In this document: positions 15,664 to 25,289 of the stretch, in pieces | Layout: every line of letters starts with the position of its first letter | Position numbering within the stretch: position 1 is the stretch's first letter | Assembly: GCA_027488335.1 (NCBI GenBank) | Contig: JAIYBU010000147.1 | Span: 1 to 55,076 of the forward strand | Length of the DNA: 55,076 bases | Source: Cytophagaceae bacterium | GTDB taxonomy: Bacteria > Bacteroidota > Bacteroidia > Cytophagales > Spirosomataceae | Direction: 5' to 3' | Position numbers and translations under genes: made by a program | The notes under the pieces: generated by a model | Databases searched by the model: none | Seen by the model: only the letters and a program-made list of their open reading frames with translations | What the model was told of the DNA's origin: nothing

Positions 15664-18033
15664 ATGAAAAGATTTTTAGTATTTTTTCTGTTTATTACAA
15701 ATTACGTTTTTGCTCAAAAAGCAAAGGTTGAACCTGTTGATTTGGTATATCCATTGGTAGATGCCGCCAATTCTCGTTGGTTTTTCTTCAATTCGGCCAC
15801 TCGCCCTTTTGGAATGGTCAATCTTAGCCCCGATAATGCCATTGATGCCGACTGGAATGCTGGGTATCGCTACGAGAAAGACAGCATTAAATGCTTTAGT
15901 CATGTGCATGGTTGGCAGTTATCTGGCATTCCCGTGATGCCCACAACTGGAGAATTTAAAGGACATTTAGGTTCAAACAAGTATGGTTCTAAGTTTTCGC
16001 ACAAAACCGAAATTATCAAAGCTGGCTACCATAAAGTTGTTTTAGACGCTTATGGAATAACTGCCGAACTCACCTCAACCACTCGTGTGGGTTTTCATAA
16101 ATATACATTCCCAAAATCAACAAAAAGCCAAATTCTCTTTGATTTTTCTACATTTCTTGGCCCTTCGGATACCCAAAAAGGCTTCATAAAAAAAGTAAAT
16201 AATCAAGAAATAGAAGGCTATGCCATCATGGCTCCTACGATTCGCCGTCCAAAAACGTTAACAGTTTTTTTTGTGGCTCAGTTTGATAAACCTTTCGACT
16301 CACTAAAAGGCTGGAGAAAAGGTCAGTTAGAAGAAGTAACTAATAGTATTGAAGGCGAAAAAATTGGAGCGTACGTCAACTTTACCACGCAAACAGGTGA
16401 AGTTAGAAAAATGAAAGTAGCTATCTCGTATGTGAGTGAAGAGCAAGCCCGATTAAATTTAACGAGTGAGTTGCCGCATTGGGATTTTGAAAAAATCGTC
16501 AAAGAAAGCCGTGAGGAATGGAATAAGTGGCTAAGCAGAATAGAAATTGAAGGAGGAACAGACACCGAAAAACGTCGCTTTTATACGGATTTGTGGCACG
16601 CTTTGCAAGGAAGACGTATTATTTCAGATGTAAACGGTAAGTATTCTGATATGACAGGGCCTGAACGTAGAATTGGACAAATTCCGCTCGATAAAAATGG
16701 GAAACCGACCTACAACCATCATAATTCGGATTCATTTTGGGGAGCTCAATGGACAATCAATACACTCTGGCATTTGGTTTATCCAGAAGTTACCGAATCA
16801 TTTGTCAACTCAATGGTAATGATGTACCAAGATGGTGGACTCATTCCTCGTGGGCCTGCGGGAGGTAATTACACCTACGTAATGACAGGAGCCGCCACTA
16901 CCCCATTTATTGTAAGTGCCTACATGAAAGGAATGAAGGGTTTTAATCTTGAAAAAGCGTATGAAGGTTTACGAAAAAATCATTTCCCTGGTGGAATGAT
17001 GAGCAAGGCGGGTTACGAACACAATACTTTCAAAGGCGGCGGTATTGAATACTACATGGAACGAGGCTATGTGCCACACCCAATTAGTAACATTAAATAT
17101 GGTTTTCATCAAGATGGTTCTACCCAAACGCTCGAATACGCCTATCAAGATTATACCTTAGCACAAATGGCAAAAAAACTGGGCAAAAACGATGATTATG
17201 AGCTATTTATGAAGCGTGCAACCAACTATAAAAATATTTGGAATGCTGATATTGGTTGGATGTGGAACCGCACACTCGACGGCAAATGGGCCGAACCAGT
17301 GGATATTCTACGCTACGATAATGGTTGGGAGGAAGGAAATGCCGCACAATATGTTTGGTTTGTGCCGCACGATGTGCAAGGCTTAATAAATTTAATGGGA
17401 AGCAGAGAAGCCTTTACTACAAAGCTGAATTCTTCGTTTGAAAAAGCACAAAAACACGATTTTGTTTCGGGGAAATCGCACGATAAAGAAACTTTAGAGG
17501 AATTACGCCGAGTGTATATCAACTATGGCAATCAGCCGAGTATTCAAACAGCTTTTTTGTTTAACTACGCTGGTTCGCCGTGGTTGACGCAATATTGGTC
17601 AAGGCAAGTAATCGACAAGGTTTATAGTGGACTTTCGCCACAATTTGGCTACAGTGGCGATGAAGACCAAGGGCTCATGGGTAGTTTGGCGGTTTTAATG
17701 AAATCGGGTATTTTTTCTACCAATGGCGGTACTTCACCCGAACCGTTCTACGAAATTAGTAGTCCGATTTTTAATAAAATTACGTTTCACCTAAACCCGA
17801 AGTATTATTCTGGCAAAACATTTACGATTGAGGCCAAGAATAATTCATCAAAAAACCTTTACATCCAGTCGGCTAAACTAAACGATAAAACCTTAGAAAA
17901 ACCTTGGATTCTGCACGAAACAGTTACAAAAGGCGGAAAATTAACCTTAAATATGGGAGCAAATCCTAACAAAAATTGGGGTAGTAAGCCCGAGCAAGCA
18001 CCACCGTCAATGACCATTAATTTAAAGAGATAG
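15664..18033 (+). CDS. GH92 family alpha-mannosidase
   Basis: This 789-residue secreted enzyme is predicted to remove alpha-linked mannose from glycan ends in a Ca2+-dependent way. Visible family blocks include FNSATRPFGMVNLSPDNA, ADWNAGYRYEKDSIKCFSHV, DSFWGAQWTINTLWHLVYPE, the GGIEYYMERGYVP region and the C-terminal GYSGDEDQGLMGSLAVLMKS with acidic catalytic residues. A signal peptide ends near NYVFAQ. Length is normal for GH92. It is close-packed with the genes before (14 bases) and after (7 bases), so likely one transcript. Confidence 0.94.
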   Translation: MKRFLVFFLFITNYVFAQKAKVEPVDLVYPLVDAANSRWFFFNSATRPFGMVNLSPDNAIDADWNAGYRYEKDSIKCFSHVHGWQLSGIPVMPTTGEFKGHLGSNKYGSKFSHKTEIIKAGYHKVVLDAYGITAELTSTTRVGFHKYTFPKSTKSQILFDFSTFLGPSDTQKGFIKKVNNQEIEGYAIMAPTIRRPKTLTVFFVAQFDKPFDSLKGWRKGQLEEVTNSIEGEKIGAYVNFTTQTGEVRKMKVAISYVSEEQARLNLTSELPHWDFEKIVKESREEWNKWLSRIEIEGGTDTEKRRFYTDLWHALQGRRIISDVNGKYSDMTGPERRIGQIPLDKNGKPTYNHHNSDSFWGAQWTINTLWHLVYPEVTESFVNSMVMMYQDGGLIPRGPAGGNYTYVMTGAATTPFIVSAYMKGMKGFNLEKAYEGLRKNHFPGGMMSKAGYEHNTFKGGGIEYYMERGYVPHPISNIKYGFHQDGSTQTLEYAYQDYTLAQMAKKLGKNDDYELFMKRATNYKNIWNADIGWMWNRTLDGKWAEPVDILRYDNGWEEGNAAQYVWFVPHDVQGLINLMGSREAFTTKLNSSFEKAQKHDFVSGKSHDKETLEELRRVYINYGNQPSIQTAFLFNYAGSPWLTQYWSRQVIDKVYSGLSPQFGYSGDEDQGLMGSLAVLMKSGIFSTNGGTSPEPFYEISSPIFNKITFHLNPKYYSGKTFTIEAKNNSSKNLYIQSAKLNDKTLEKPWILHETVTKGGKLTLNMGANPNKNWGSKPEQAPPSMTINLKR

Positions 18034-18040
18034 CTTTTAA

Positions 18041-19549
18041 ATGAAAAAGAAGAACTTCGTTTTTTTGTTGCTCGTATTTGTACCAATTCTCGTACAAGCT
18101 CAAGACCTCATATCTTGGCGTGTAAAAATTGCTATTGCACCAGAAATCAGAAAATCATTTATCAAAGGAGGGCGATTAATTCTACACGTAACCAAGCAAC
18201 ATGAGCGAGAGCCTCGGCTTCGTTCAGAAATTGCCTTTGGCGTAACACCTCAGAATTGGGATACAAATTCAACTTTTTTGCTGGACTCGAAAGATAAAAA
18301 TGTTTTAGCTGTTGGCTTAGATAAACTAAAACCAAATGCTACTGATAAGTATTATTTTCAGGTAGTTTACAAACAAAACATTGAAGATGGCCAAGAGAAT
18401 GTTGTAGGAAATCTGTATAGCAATATAGATTCGGTGTTGTTTTCTAATAACCTCCAACTGAATCTTACACTCAATCAAATTATTGAGCCTACCAATATCA
18501 TTAAGCATGATTTTGTAAAATCTGTTGAAATTAAAAGTAAATATCTATCCGAGTTTTCGGGTAAACCTCGTTTTTTGAAGGCTTCAATCTTATTGCCATC
18601 GGGTTATTTTGAAAATCCTGACAAAACTTATCCGATTTGCTACCGAGCAGCAGGACTAAACGGACGCTACACCGCCATTAATGGTATAGTCAATAACAAA
18701 GATTTTTCGGATTGGTGGTTTAGCAAAAACGCCCCACAAATCATCTATGTTTTTCTTGATTCGCAAGGGCCTTACGGAGATACTTATCAAGTTGATTCTG
18801 AAAATAATGGACCTTGTGGCAAAGCACTCATTGAAGAGCTGATTCCAGAAATCGAAAGGCAAGTTCGCTATAAACCCGAATCAAAAATGCGTTTTCTGAC
18901 AGGAAATTCTACGGGAGGTTGGGTATCATTAGCTCTGCAAATCTTTTATCCTGATTTTTTTGATGGCACGTGGTCGTACAGCCCCGACCCCGTTGATTTT
19001 GAACACTACGGACTCATCAATATCTATGAAGATGAATCTATTTTCTATAATCGCTATGGATATTTACAGCCAGGCCGAAGAACAATTTATGGAGAACCAA
19101 CTTTCTCGATGAAAGATTGGATTGCAGGCGAAAATCTTAATAGTAGAACAGGTAATTATTTAGTTTCTGGCGGTCAGTTTGGGGCCTATAATGCTGTATT
19201 TGGGCCAAAAGGAGCAGATAATTTACCTTCACTGATGTTTGACCCATTCACGGGAAAAATCGACCATTCCATTGCTAAACAATGGGAGAAATATGATTTG
19301 AAAAAGATTTTAGAGAAAAACTGGCCAATACTTGGCCCAAAGCTACAAGGCAAAATATGGATTTGGATGGGCGACATGGATGGACTTTACTCAAATGTCG
19401 CCACGAGGTTTCTACAAAAGTTTTTAGATAAAACCGAAAATCCTAAATCAGATGCAAAAGTTTCATTTACAGCTATGGCAGGGCATGGACAAGAATGGAG
19501 CGATAAGGCTGTTTTGACTTTGATTGCTAATAAAATTGCGAAAAAATAA
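18041..19549 (+). CDS. Secreted alpha/beta-hydrolase, putative esterase
   Basis: The 502-residue protein has a signal peptide ending VQAQ. An N-terminal beta-rich region of about 160 residues is followed by an esterase-D/enterochelin-esterase-like hydrolase domain. The nucleophile elbow GNSTGGW places the catalytic serine at residue 290. Late acidic and His residues (MGDMDGLYSN; AMAGHGQEWSD) fit the triad. It may remove acyl decorations from the target glycan; the substrate is inferred from context only. Confidence 0.85.
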   Translation: MKKKNFVFLLLVFVPILVQAQDLISWRVKIAIAPEIRKSFIKGGRLILHVTKQHEREPRLRSEIAFGVTPQNWDTNSTFLLDSKDKNVLAVGLDKLKPNATDKYYFQVVYKQNIEDGQENVVGNLYSNIDSVLFSNNLQLNLTLNQIIEPTNIIKHDFVKSVEIKSKYLSEFSGKPRFLKASILLPSGYFENPDKTYPICYRAAGLNGRYTAINGIVNNKDFSDWWFSKNAPQIIYVFLDSQGPYGDTYQVDSENNGPCGKALIEELIPEIERQVRYKPESKMRFLTGNSTGGWVSLALQIFYPDFFDGTWSYSPDPVDFEHYGLINIYEDESIFYNRYGYLQPGRRTIYGEPTFSMKDWIAGENLNSRTGNYLVSGGQFGAYNAVFGPKGADNLPSLMFDPFTGKIDHSIAKQWEKYDLKKILEKNWPILGPKLQGKIWIWMGDMDGLYSNVATRFLQKFLDKTENPKSDAKVSFTAMAGHGQEWSDKAVLTLIANKIAKK

Positions 19550-19567
19550 CGGTTCATTACACATCAC

Positions 19568-21562
19568 ATGAATAAGATAATCATTTTTCTTGCCGTATTG
19601 GGGCTATATACACACAGCTTTGCCCAAACGAAATCTATTTGGCTCGATGACTTGAAAATTAAATCATTTTCAGAGGGAATTCCTGCTGTTTTAGGTAAAA
19701 CCAATGCGGGTGGGGATTCCATGAAAATAAATGGTAAACTATATAAACACGGTGTGGGTGTAAGCTCAACCAGCGTTTTATCATTTTTTTTAGATGGTCA
19801 CGCCACCGAGTTTTCGGCCATGGTTGGGGTTGACGATAAAGGAGTAAAAGATTTACTGCTCAAATTTTATGTAATCGGCGATAAAAAAATATTGTTTGAA
19901 AGTAGTGAAATGAAACTTGGCGATGCCCCCAAACCAGTAAAAGTAAGTCTTGTGGGCGTTAAACGCTTAGGGCTTTTAGTTACGATTGAAGAAAATGGAT
20001 TTAATCGTTCCTACTCCAATTGGGCAGATGCAAAGTTTGTTATGAAAGATGATTTTATTCCGCAAACGATGCCAAATACTGATGAAAAATACATTCTAAC
20101 ACCCAAGCCCGACAAAAAGCCTAAAATTAACTCACCTAAACTTTTTGGTGCAAGACTCAATAACCCATTCCTTTACACCATTGCTGCTACGGGTGAACGC
20201 CCGATGAATTTTGCAGTAAAAAACTTACCACAAGGTCTTTCGGTTGACTCAAAAACTGGACTTATAACTGGCAAAGTAGCTCAAAAAGGCACTTATACAA
20301 GCACTTTAGTCGCTAAAAACGCCTTTGGTGAGGCTACAAAAGACTTAAAAATTATCATCGGTGATACGATTGCACTTACGCCACCAATTGGTTGGAATGG
20401 TTGGAACTCATGGGCAAGAAACATCGACCGAGAAAAAGTAATCGCCTCAGCCGATGCCATGGTAAAAATGGGACTCAACCAACACGGCTGGACGTACATT
20501 AATATTGATGACGCTTGGCAAGGCCAACGAGGTGGTATTTTTAATGCCATTCAACCCAACGAAAAATTTCCAAACTTCAAAGAAATGGCCGATTATATTC
20601 ATGGTCAAGGGCTTAAACTTGGGGTTTATTCTACACCCATGATAACAAGCTATGCTGGCTACATTGGTGGTTCATCAGATTTTGCTGATGGAAAAATCAC
20701 TGATTCTATCAAAAATAATAAACGAGTTTTTCGCTATGTTGGCAACTATCATTTTGAAGAAAATGATGCCAAACAAATGGCAGCTTGGGGAGTCGATTAC
20801 CTAAAATATGATTGGAGAATTGAAGTGCCATCGGCCGAAAGAATGTCGGCGGCTTTAAAAAACTCAGGAAGAGACATTGTTTACAGTATATCAAATTCGG
20901 CTCCCTTTTCAAATGCCAAAGATTGGGCAAAGTTAAGCAATACCTTCCGTACAGGCCCTGATATTAGAGATTCTTGGTTGAGCCTTTATCTATCTGCTTT
21001 TACGCTCGATAAATGGAGTCCGTATGGCGGACATGGCCATTGGCTCGACCCCGACATGATGATTCTGGGCAATGTTACAACAGGCTCAGAACTCCACCCA
21101 ACACGCCTTACACCCGATGAACAGTATAGCCACGTGAGTTTATTTAGCTTACTATCAGCACCTTTGCTGATTGGCTGCCCCATTGAACAATTAGATGCTT
21201 TTACACTAAACCTATTAACAAACGATGAAGTAATAGAAGTCAATCAAGACCCATTGGGAAAACCTGCCCGCTTAGTTTCTGATGAAGACGGCATACAAGT
21301 TTGGCTGAAACCTTTAGCCGATGGCTCGTATGCAGTTGGGTTATTCAATATTGCCCATTTTGGAAAAACACCAGAGTCGTATTTTCGTTGGGGTGACGAA
21401 AAATCCAAGGATTTTACATTTGATTTTGCTAAAATAGGACTAAAGGGTAAGTTTAAAGTGCATGATGTTTGGCGTCAAAAAGATTTGGGTTCGTTTAATA
21501 ACACTTTTACAACCGATATTCGACATCATGGAGTTGTACTGTTGCGAATGAAACCTTTATAG
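19568..21562 (+). CDS. GH27 alpha-galactosidase with N-terminal NPCBM domain (copy 1)
   Basis: This 664-residue secreted enzyme has a signal peptide to about residue 20, then an NPCBM carbohydrate-binding domain (about 25-165, NGKLYKHGVGVSSTSVLSFF). An Ig-like putative linker domain (about 195-265) and a GH27 catalytic domain follow. The GH27 signature YINIDDAWQG is present. The nucleophile is Asp415 in DYLKYDWR and the acid/base is Asp465 in RTGPDIRD. It removes terminal alpha-galactose. The next gene is a close paralogue, so this is a tandem duplication. Confidence 0.94.
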   Translation: MNKIIIFLAVLGLYTHSFAQTKSIWLDDLKIKSFSEGIPAVLGKTNAGGDSMKINGKLYKHGVGVSSTSVLSFFLDGHATEFSAMVGVDDKGVKDLLLKFYVIGDKKILFESSEMKLGDAPKPVKVSLVGVKRLGLLVTIEENGFNRSYSNWADAKFVMKDDFIPQTMPNTDEKYILTPKPDKKPKINSPKLFGARLNNPFLYTIAATGERPMNFAVKNLPQGLSVDSKTGLITGKVAQKGTYTSTLVAKNAFGEATKDLKIIIGDTIALTPPIGWNGWNSWARNIDREKVIASADAMVKMGLNQHGWTYINIDDAWQGQRGGIFNAIQPNEKFPNFKEMADYIHGQGLKLGVYSTPMITSYAGYIGGSSDFADGKITDSIKNNKRVFRYVGNYHFEENDAKQMAAWGVDYLKYDWRIEVPSAERMSAALKNSGRDIVYSISNSAPFSNAKDWAKLSNTFRTGPDIRDSWLSLYLSAFTLDKWSPYGGHGHWLDPDMMILGNVTTGSELHPTRLTPDEQYSHVSLFSLLSAPLLIGCPIEQLDAFTLNLLTNDEVIEVNQDPLGKPARLVSDEDGIQVWLKPLADGSYAVGLFNIAHFGKTPESYFRWGDEKSKDFTFDFAKIGLKGKFKVHDVWRQKDLGSFNNTFTTDIRHHGVVLLRMKPL

Positions 21563-21694
21563 AAACTGTAATAGCTGTTCGGAAGTAAAATGATTTTATA
21601 AAAAGTATAAATAGAAAGCATGACTGGCAAAAACCTTATTTCAACACATAAAAAATATCCATATAGTAAAGATATATTCAACCTAAACAATAAA

Positions 21695-23704
21695 ATGTAT
21701 AAGATTCTGCTTATTTCTTGTCTGATTTTTACATCAAATGCTTATGGACAGCAGACCAAAATCGTATGGTTGGACGATTTACTGATTCAAACATTTTCAG
21801 AAGGCCTTCGACCCGTACAAGCAAAGAGAAATTACTCAAACGACACGTTGCGAATCAACGGAAAGAAGTATTCAAGAGGTTTGGGGGCTCAATCACCTTG
21901 TGTATTGGCTTTTTTATTAAACAAACAAGCTACTCGTTTTTCGGCTCTAATCGGGGCCGATGATTTAGGAAATAAAGAAATTGCCCTCACTTTCTACGTG
22001 GTTGGTGATGGAAAAGTGCTTTTTGAAAGTAAGGAACTGAAAATCGGTGATGAACCAATCAGAATTGACCTTAACCTTATGGGAATTAAGCAACTGGGCT
22101 TATTAGTTACTGATAAAGTTGGGGGCATTAACAATAAACGCACTTACTGCAACTGGATTGATGCTCAACTGGAAATGCTCGGTGATGCTAAGCCTGAACA
22201 CGTTATAAACGCCGATGAAAAATATATTCTGACTCCTCAAGCAAGTAAAAAGCCTAAAATAAACTCGACTAAGCTTTTCGGGGCCACACCTAATAATCCA
22301 TTTCTATATACTATTGCTGCCAGTGGGGAACGGCCAATGACTTTTTCTGCCATCAAACTTCCCAAAGGACTTCTACTCGACAAAAAAACGGGTATCATTA
22401 CAGGCAAAGTAAACGGACGTGGGACGTATCAAACTACTTTAAAAGCACAAAATAAATTTGGGGAAGCAACCAAATCGTTGACTATTAAAATCGGAGATAC
22501 GATTGCCCTTACGCCACCCATTGGTTGGAATGGCTGGAATTCGTGGGCGGCCGAAATAGATAAGGCAAAAGTAATTGCCTCTGCCGATGCAATGGTAAAA
22601 ATGGGACTGCGAGACCACGGCTGGACGTATGTCAACATTGATGATGCTTGGCAAGGCGTACGTGGCGGCCCAAATTTAGCATTACAACCCAACGAAAAAT
22701 TCCCCGATATCAAAGGAATGTTCGACTATATTCACTCACTTGGCTTAAAAGTCGGACTTTATTCTACCCCCTACATTTCAAGTTATGGTGGCTACGTGGG
22801 GGCTTCATCTGATTTTGAAAAAGGTGGCGAATCTCACCAATCTATCATGGTTGATAGACGTGCCTTTAATCACATTGCCAAATATAGATTTGAAACAGTT
22901 GATGCTAAGCAAATGGCCGATTGGGGGACTGATTTTTTGAAATACGATTGGCGAATCGATGTAAATTCTACCGAGCGTATGGCCAATGCCTTGAAGCAAT
23001 CGGGACGTGATATTGTGTTTAGTATTTCAAACAACGCCCCTTTTGAGAAAGTAGGCGACTGGGTAAGACTAACGAATATGTACCGCACAGGTCCTGACAT
23101 TAAAGATAGTTGGACAAGCCTTTTTCTGAACACTTTCTCGCTCAATAAATGGTCGCCTTACACTGGGCATGGGCATTGGGCTGACCCCGACATGATGATT
23201 GTTGGTAAAGTTTCGATTGGCCCTATCATGCACGATACTCGCCTAACACCCGACGAGCAGTACAGCCATGTAAGTATTTTTAGTTTATTAGCTGCCCCTT
23301 TATTGATTGGCTGCCCTATTGAACAGCTCGATGCTTTCACGCTAAATCTTTTATCGAATGATGAAGTAATCGAAATAAACCAAGACCCACTTGGCAAAGG
23401 TGGAAGGCTTTTATTGGAAGAAAATGGCATACAAGTTTGGGTAAAATCCTTAGAAGATGGTTCTCAGGCAGTTGGCCTTTTCAATACGGGCAATTATGGT
23501 AAAACGCCCGAATCATATTTCAACTGGGGCAATGAAAAAGCTAAATCATTTACGTTTGATTTCTCAAAAGTTGGTTTGCAAGGAAAATTCAAACTACGCG
23601 ATGTCTGGCGTCAGAAAGATTTAGGCATTTTTAATGATTCTTTCACAGCCGACATTCGCCATCACGGAGTCATACTGTTGAGAATGTTTCCTCAAAAACG
23701 CTAA
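21695..23704 (+). CDS. GH27 alpha-galactosidase with N-terminal NPCBM domain (copy 2)
   Basis: This paralogue of the preceding gene has the same NPCBM, Ig-like and GH27 order. An upstream in-frame ATG exists at 21620, but the ATG at 21695 is preferred because it begins a clean signal peptide (MYKILLISCLIFTSNAYGQQ) and gives 669 residues, close to the 664 of copy 1. The catalytic residues are Asp418 (FLKYDWR) and Asp468 (RTGPDIKD); YVNIDDAWQG is intact. Divergence spread along the whole length suggests an old duplication and perhaps different linkage preference. Confidence 0.93.
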   Translation: MYKILLISCLIFTSNAYGQQTKIVWLDDLLIQTFSEGLRPVQAKRNYSNDTLRINGKKYSRGLGAQSPCVLAFLLNKQATRFSALIGADDLGNKEIALTFYVVGDGKVLFESKELKIGDEPIRIDLNLMGIKQLGLLVTDKVGGINNKRTYCNWIDAQLEMLGDAKPEHVINADEKYILTPQASKKPKINSTKLFGATPNNPFLYTIAASGERPMTFSAIKLPKGLLLDKKTGIITGKVNGRGTYQTTLKAQNKFGEATKSLTIKIGDTIALTPPIGWNGWNSWAAEIDKAKVIASADAMVKMGLRDHGWTYVNIDDAWQGVRGGPNLALQPNEKFPDIKGMFDYIHSLGLKVGLYSTPYISSYGGYVGASSDFEKGGESHQSIMVDRRAFNHIAKYRFETVDAKQMADWGTDFLKYDWRIDVNSTERMANALKQSGRDIVFSISNNAPFEKVGDWVRLTNMYRTGPDIKDSWTSLFLNTFSLNKWSPYTGHGHWADPDMMIVGKVSIGPIMHDTRLTPDEQYSHVSIFSLLAAPLLIGCPIEQLDAFTLNLLSNDEVIEINQDPLGKGGRLLLEENGIQVWVKSLEDGSQAVGLFNTGNYGKTPESYFNWGNEKAKSFTFDFSKVGLQGKFKLRDVWRQKDLGIFNDSFTADIRHHGVILLRMFPQKR

Positions 23705-23716
23705 AATTTGACCAAA

Positions 23717-25273
23717 ATGAAAAAGAAATGGCAGTTTATCACCTCTTTAATAAGCATTACCTCTTTGGGGTTTATTTCCTTAAGTTCATCTAAAATAGCA
23801 CTTTCACGCCCCAACATCATCATTATCATGGCTGATGATATGGGATTCTCTGATATTGGTTGTTATGGCAGCGAAATAAGCACACCAAATCTTGATAAAT
23901 TGGCAGCTAATGGCCTAAAATTAAGGAATTTCTACAATGCTGGCCGTTGTTGCCCAACCCGTGCATCTTTGCTTACGGGCAAATATTCGCACGCTGTTGG
24001 TATGGGTAATATGGTGAGCTTTGAAGACCAAAAAGTGCAAAAAGGCAATTATCAAGGCTATCTTGAACCCAGCGTACCAACTATTGCCGAAGATTTAAAA
24101 AAAGTTGGTTATCATACCTACATGACGGGCAAATGGCATGTAGGCGAAAGTCCCGCTTATTGGCCTTTGAAGCGAGGTTTCGACCGCTATTTTGGTCTAA
24201 TTTCGGGTGCATCAAGCTACTTTGAGGTTCTGCAAGAAAAAAGAAAAAGGTTTGTCGTTCAAGATGATAAAGAGTATGTTTTGCCCAAAGATGGCTATTA
24301 TGCTACCGATGCGTTTACCGATAAAGCCATCGAATTTGTCAAATCTAATGATAGTTCAAACAAACCATTTTTCTTGTATTTAGCTTATACAGCTCCGCAT
24401 TTTCCACTACATGCTTACGAAGAAGATATTGCCAAATACGAAAATTTCTACGTGCAAGGTTGGGATAAAACCCGTGCCGACCGCTTCAAAAAAATGCAAC
24501 AAATTGGTTTGCTTGATAAGCGTTATCAACTCACTGAGCGTCCAAAAGATATTCAGTCTTGGGAGGAAGTTAAGGATAAAAAATCTTGGGCAAGGAAAAT
24601 GGCCGTTTATGCGACAATGGTTGATAGAATGGATAAAAACATTGGAAAACTGGTTGAATACTTGAAAAAAAGCCAGCAATTAGACAATACTTTTATCATT
24701 TTCTTAGCTGATAACGGTGCCAGCCCCGAAAACGTTGACGATAGAAAACTCGGCGAACCAAACAAACGAATTGGCGAGCGAGGCTCTTATGGTACTTATG
24801 ATTTCCAGTGGGCAAATATATCGAATACGCCATTCAAACTTTATAAAAAATACATGCACGAAGGAGGTATTATTAGTCCGTGTATTATTCATTGGCCTGC
24901 TAAAATAAAACCTAAAAAGGAGTTTATTGATGCTCCGAGCCACGTAATCGACCTCCTTCCAACCAGTCTCGAGCTGGCACAAGCACAACCTTCTGACGTT
25001 CACGGCAAAAGCTTAAGTTATCTATGGAAAGGAGTAAAAATGCCTACAAGAACACTATTTTGGGAACACGAAGGCAATAAAGCCCTAAGAAAAGGAAACT
25101 GGAAATTAGTAAAAGAATTGGAAGATGCCGATTGGGAATTATACAACCTCGACAACGACCCAAGCGAGACAACGAATCTTGCTATTAAAGAATCTAAAAT
25201 ACTTACCGATTTAAAGTCTGAGTATGAAGTTTGGGCAAAATCAACGGGAGTAAAAGAAGTGGTTAAGAAATAA
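23717..25273 (+). CDS. Secreted S1-family sulfatase (arylsulfatase A type)
   Basis: The 518-residue protein has a signal peptide and the sulfatase signature CCPTRASLLTG. Cys78 is the residue expected to become formylglycine in C-x-P-x-R. The metal-binding start NIIIIMADDMGFSD, the TGKWHVGE block and a late ADNGASPE block are present. The ATG at 23717 is preferred to an in-frame TTG at 23708. No formylglycine-generating enzyme is on the plasmid, so the host chromosome must supply it. The gene follows the second GH27 by 12 bases and points to a sulfated substrate. Confidence 0.93.
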   Translation: MKKKWQFITSLISITSLGFISLSSSKIALSRPNIIIIMADDMGFSDIGCYGSEISTPNLDKLAANGLKLRNFYNAGRCCPTRASLLTGKYSHAVGMGNMVSFEDQKVQKGNYQGYLEPSVPTIAEDLKKVGYHTYMTGKWHVGESPAYWPLKRGFDRYFGLISGASSYFEVLQEKRKRFVVQDDKEYVLPKDGYYATDAFTDKAIEFVKSNDSSNKPFFLYLAYTAPHFPLHAYEEDIAKYENFYVQGWDKTRADRFKKMQQIGLLDKRYQLTERPKDIQSWEEVKDKKSWARKMAVYATMVDRMDKNIGKLVEYLKKSQQLDNTFIIFLADNGASPENVDDRKLGEPNKRIGERGSYGTYDFQWANISNTPFKLYKKYMHEGGIISPCIIHWPAKIKPKKEFIDAPSHVIDLLPTSLELAQAQPSDVHGKSLSYLWKGVKMPTRTLFWEHEGNKALRKGNWKLVKELEDADWELYNLDNDPSETTNLAIKESKILTDLKSEYEVWAKSTGVKEVVKK

Positions 25274-25289
25274 TAAATATCAATTACGC

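Noticed and set aside
22429..23430. Several minus-strand frames over the second GH27 gene
   Set aside because: They mirror similar antisense frames over the first GH27 gene, arising from the coding pattern of the duplicated gene.
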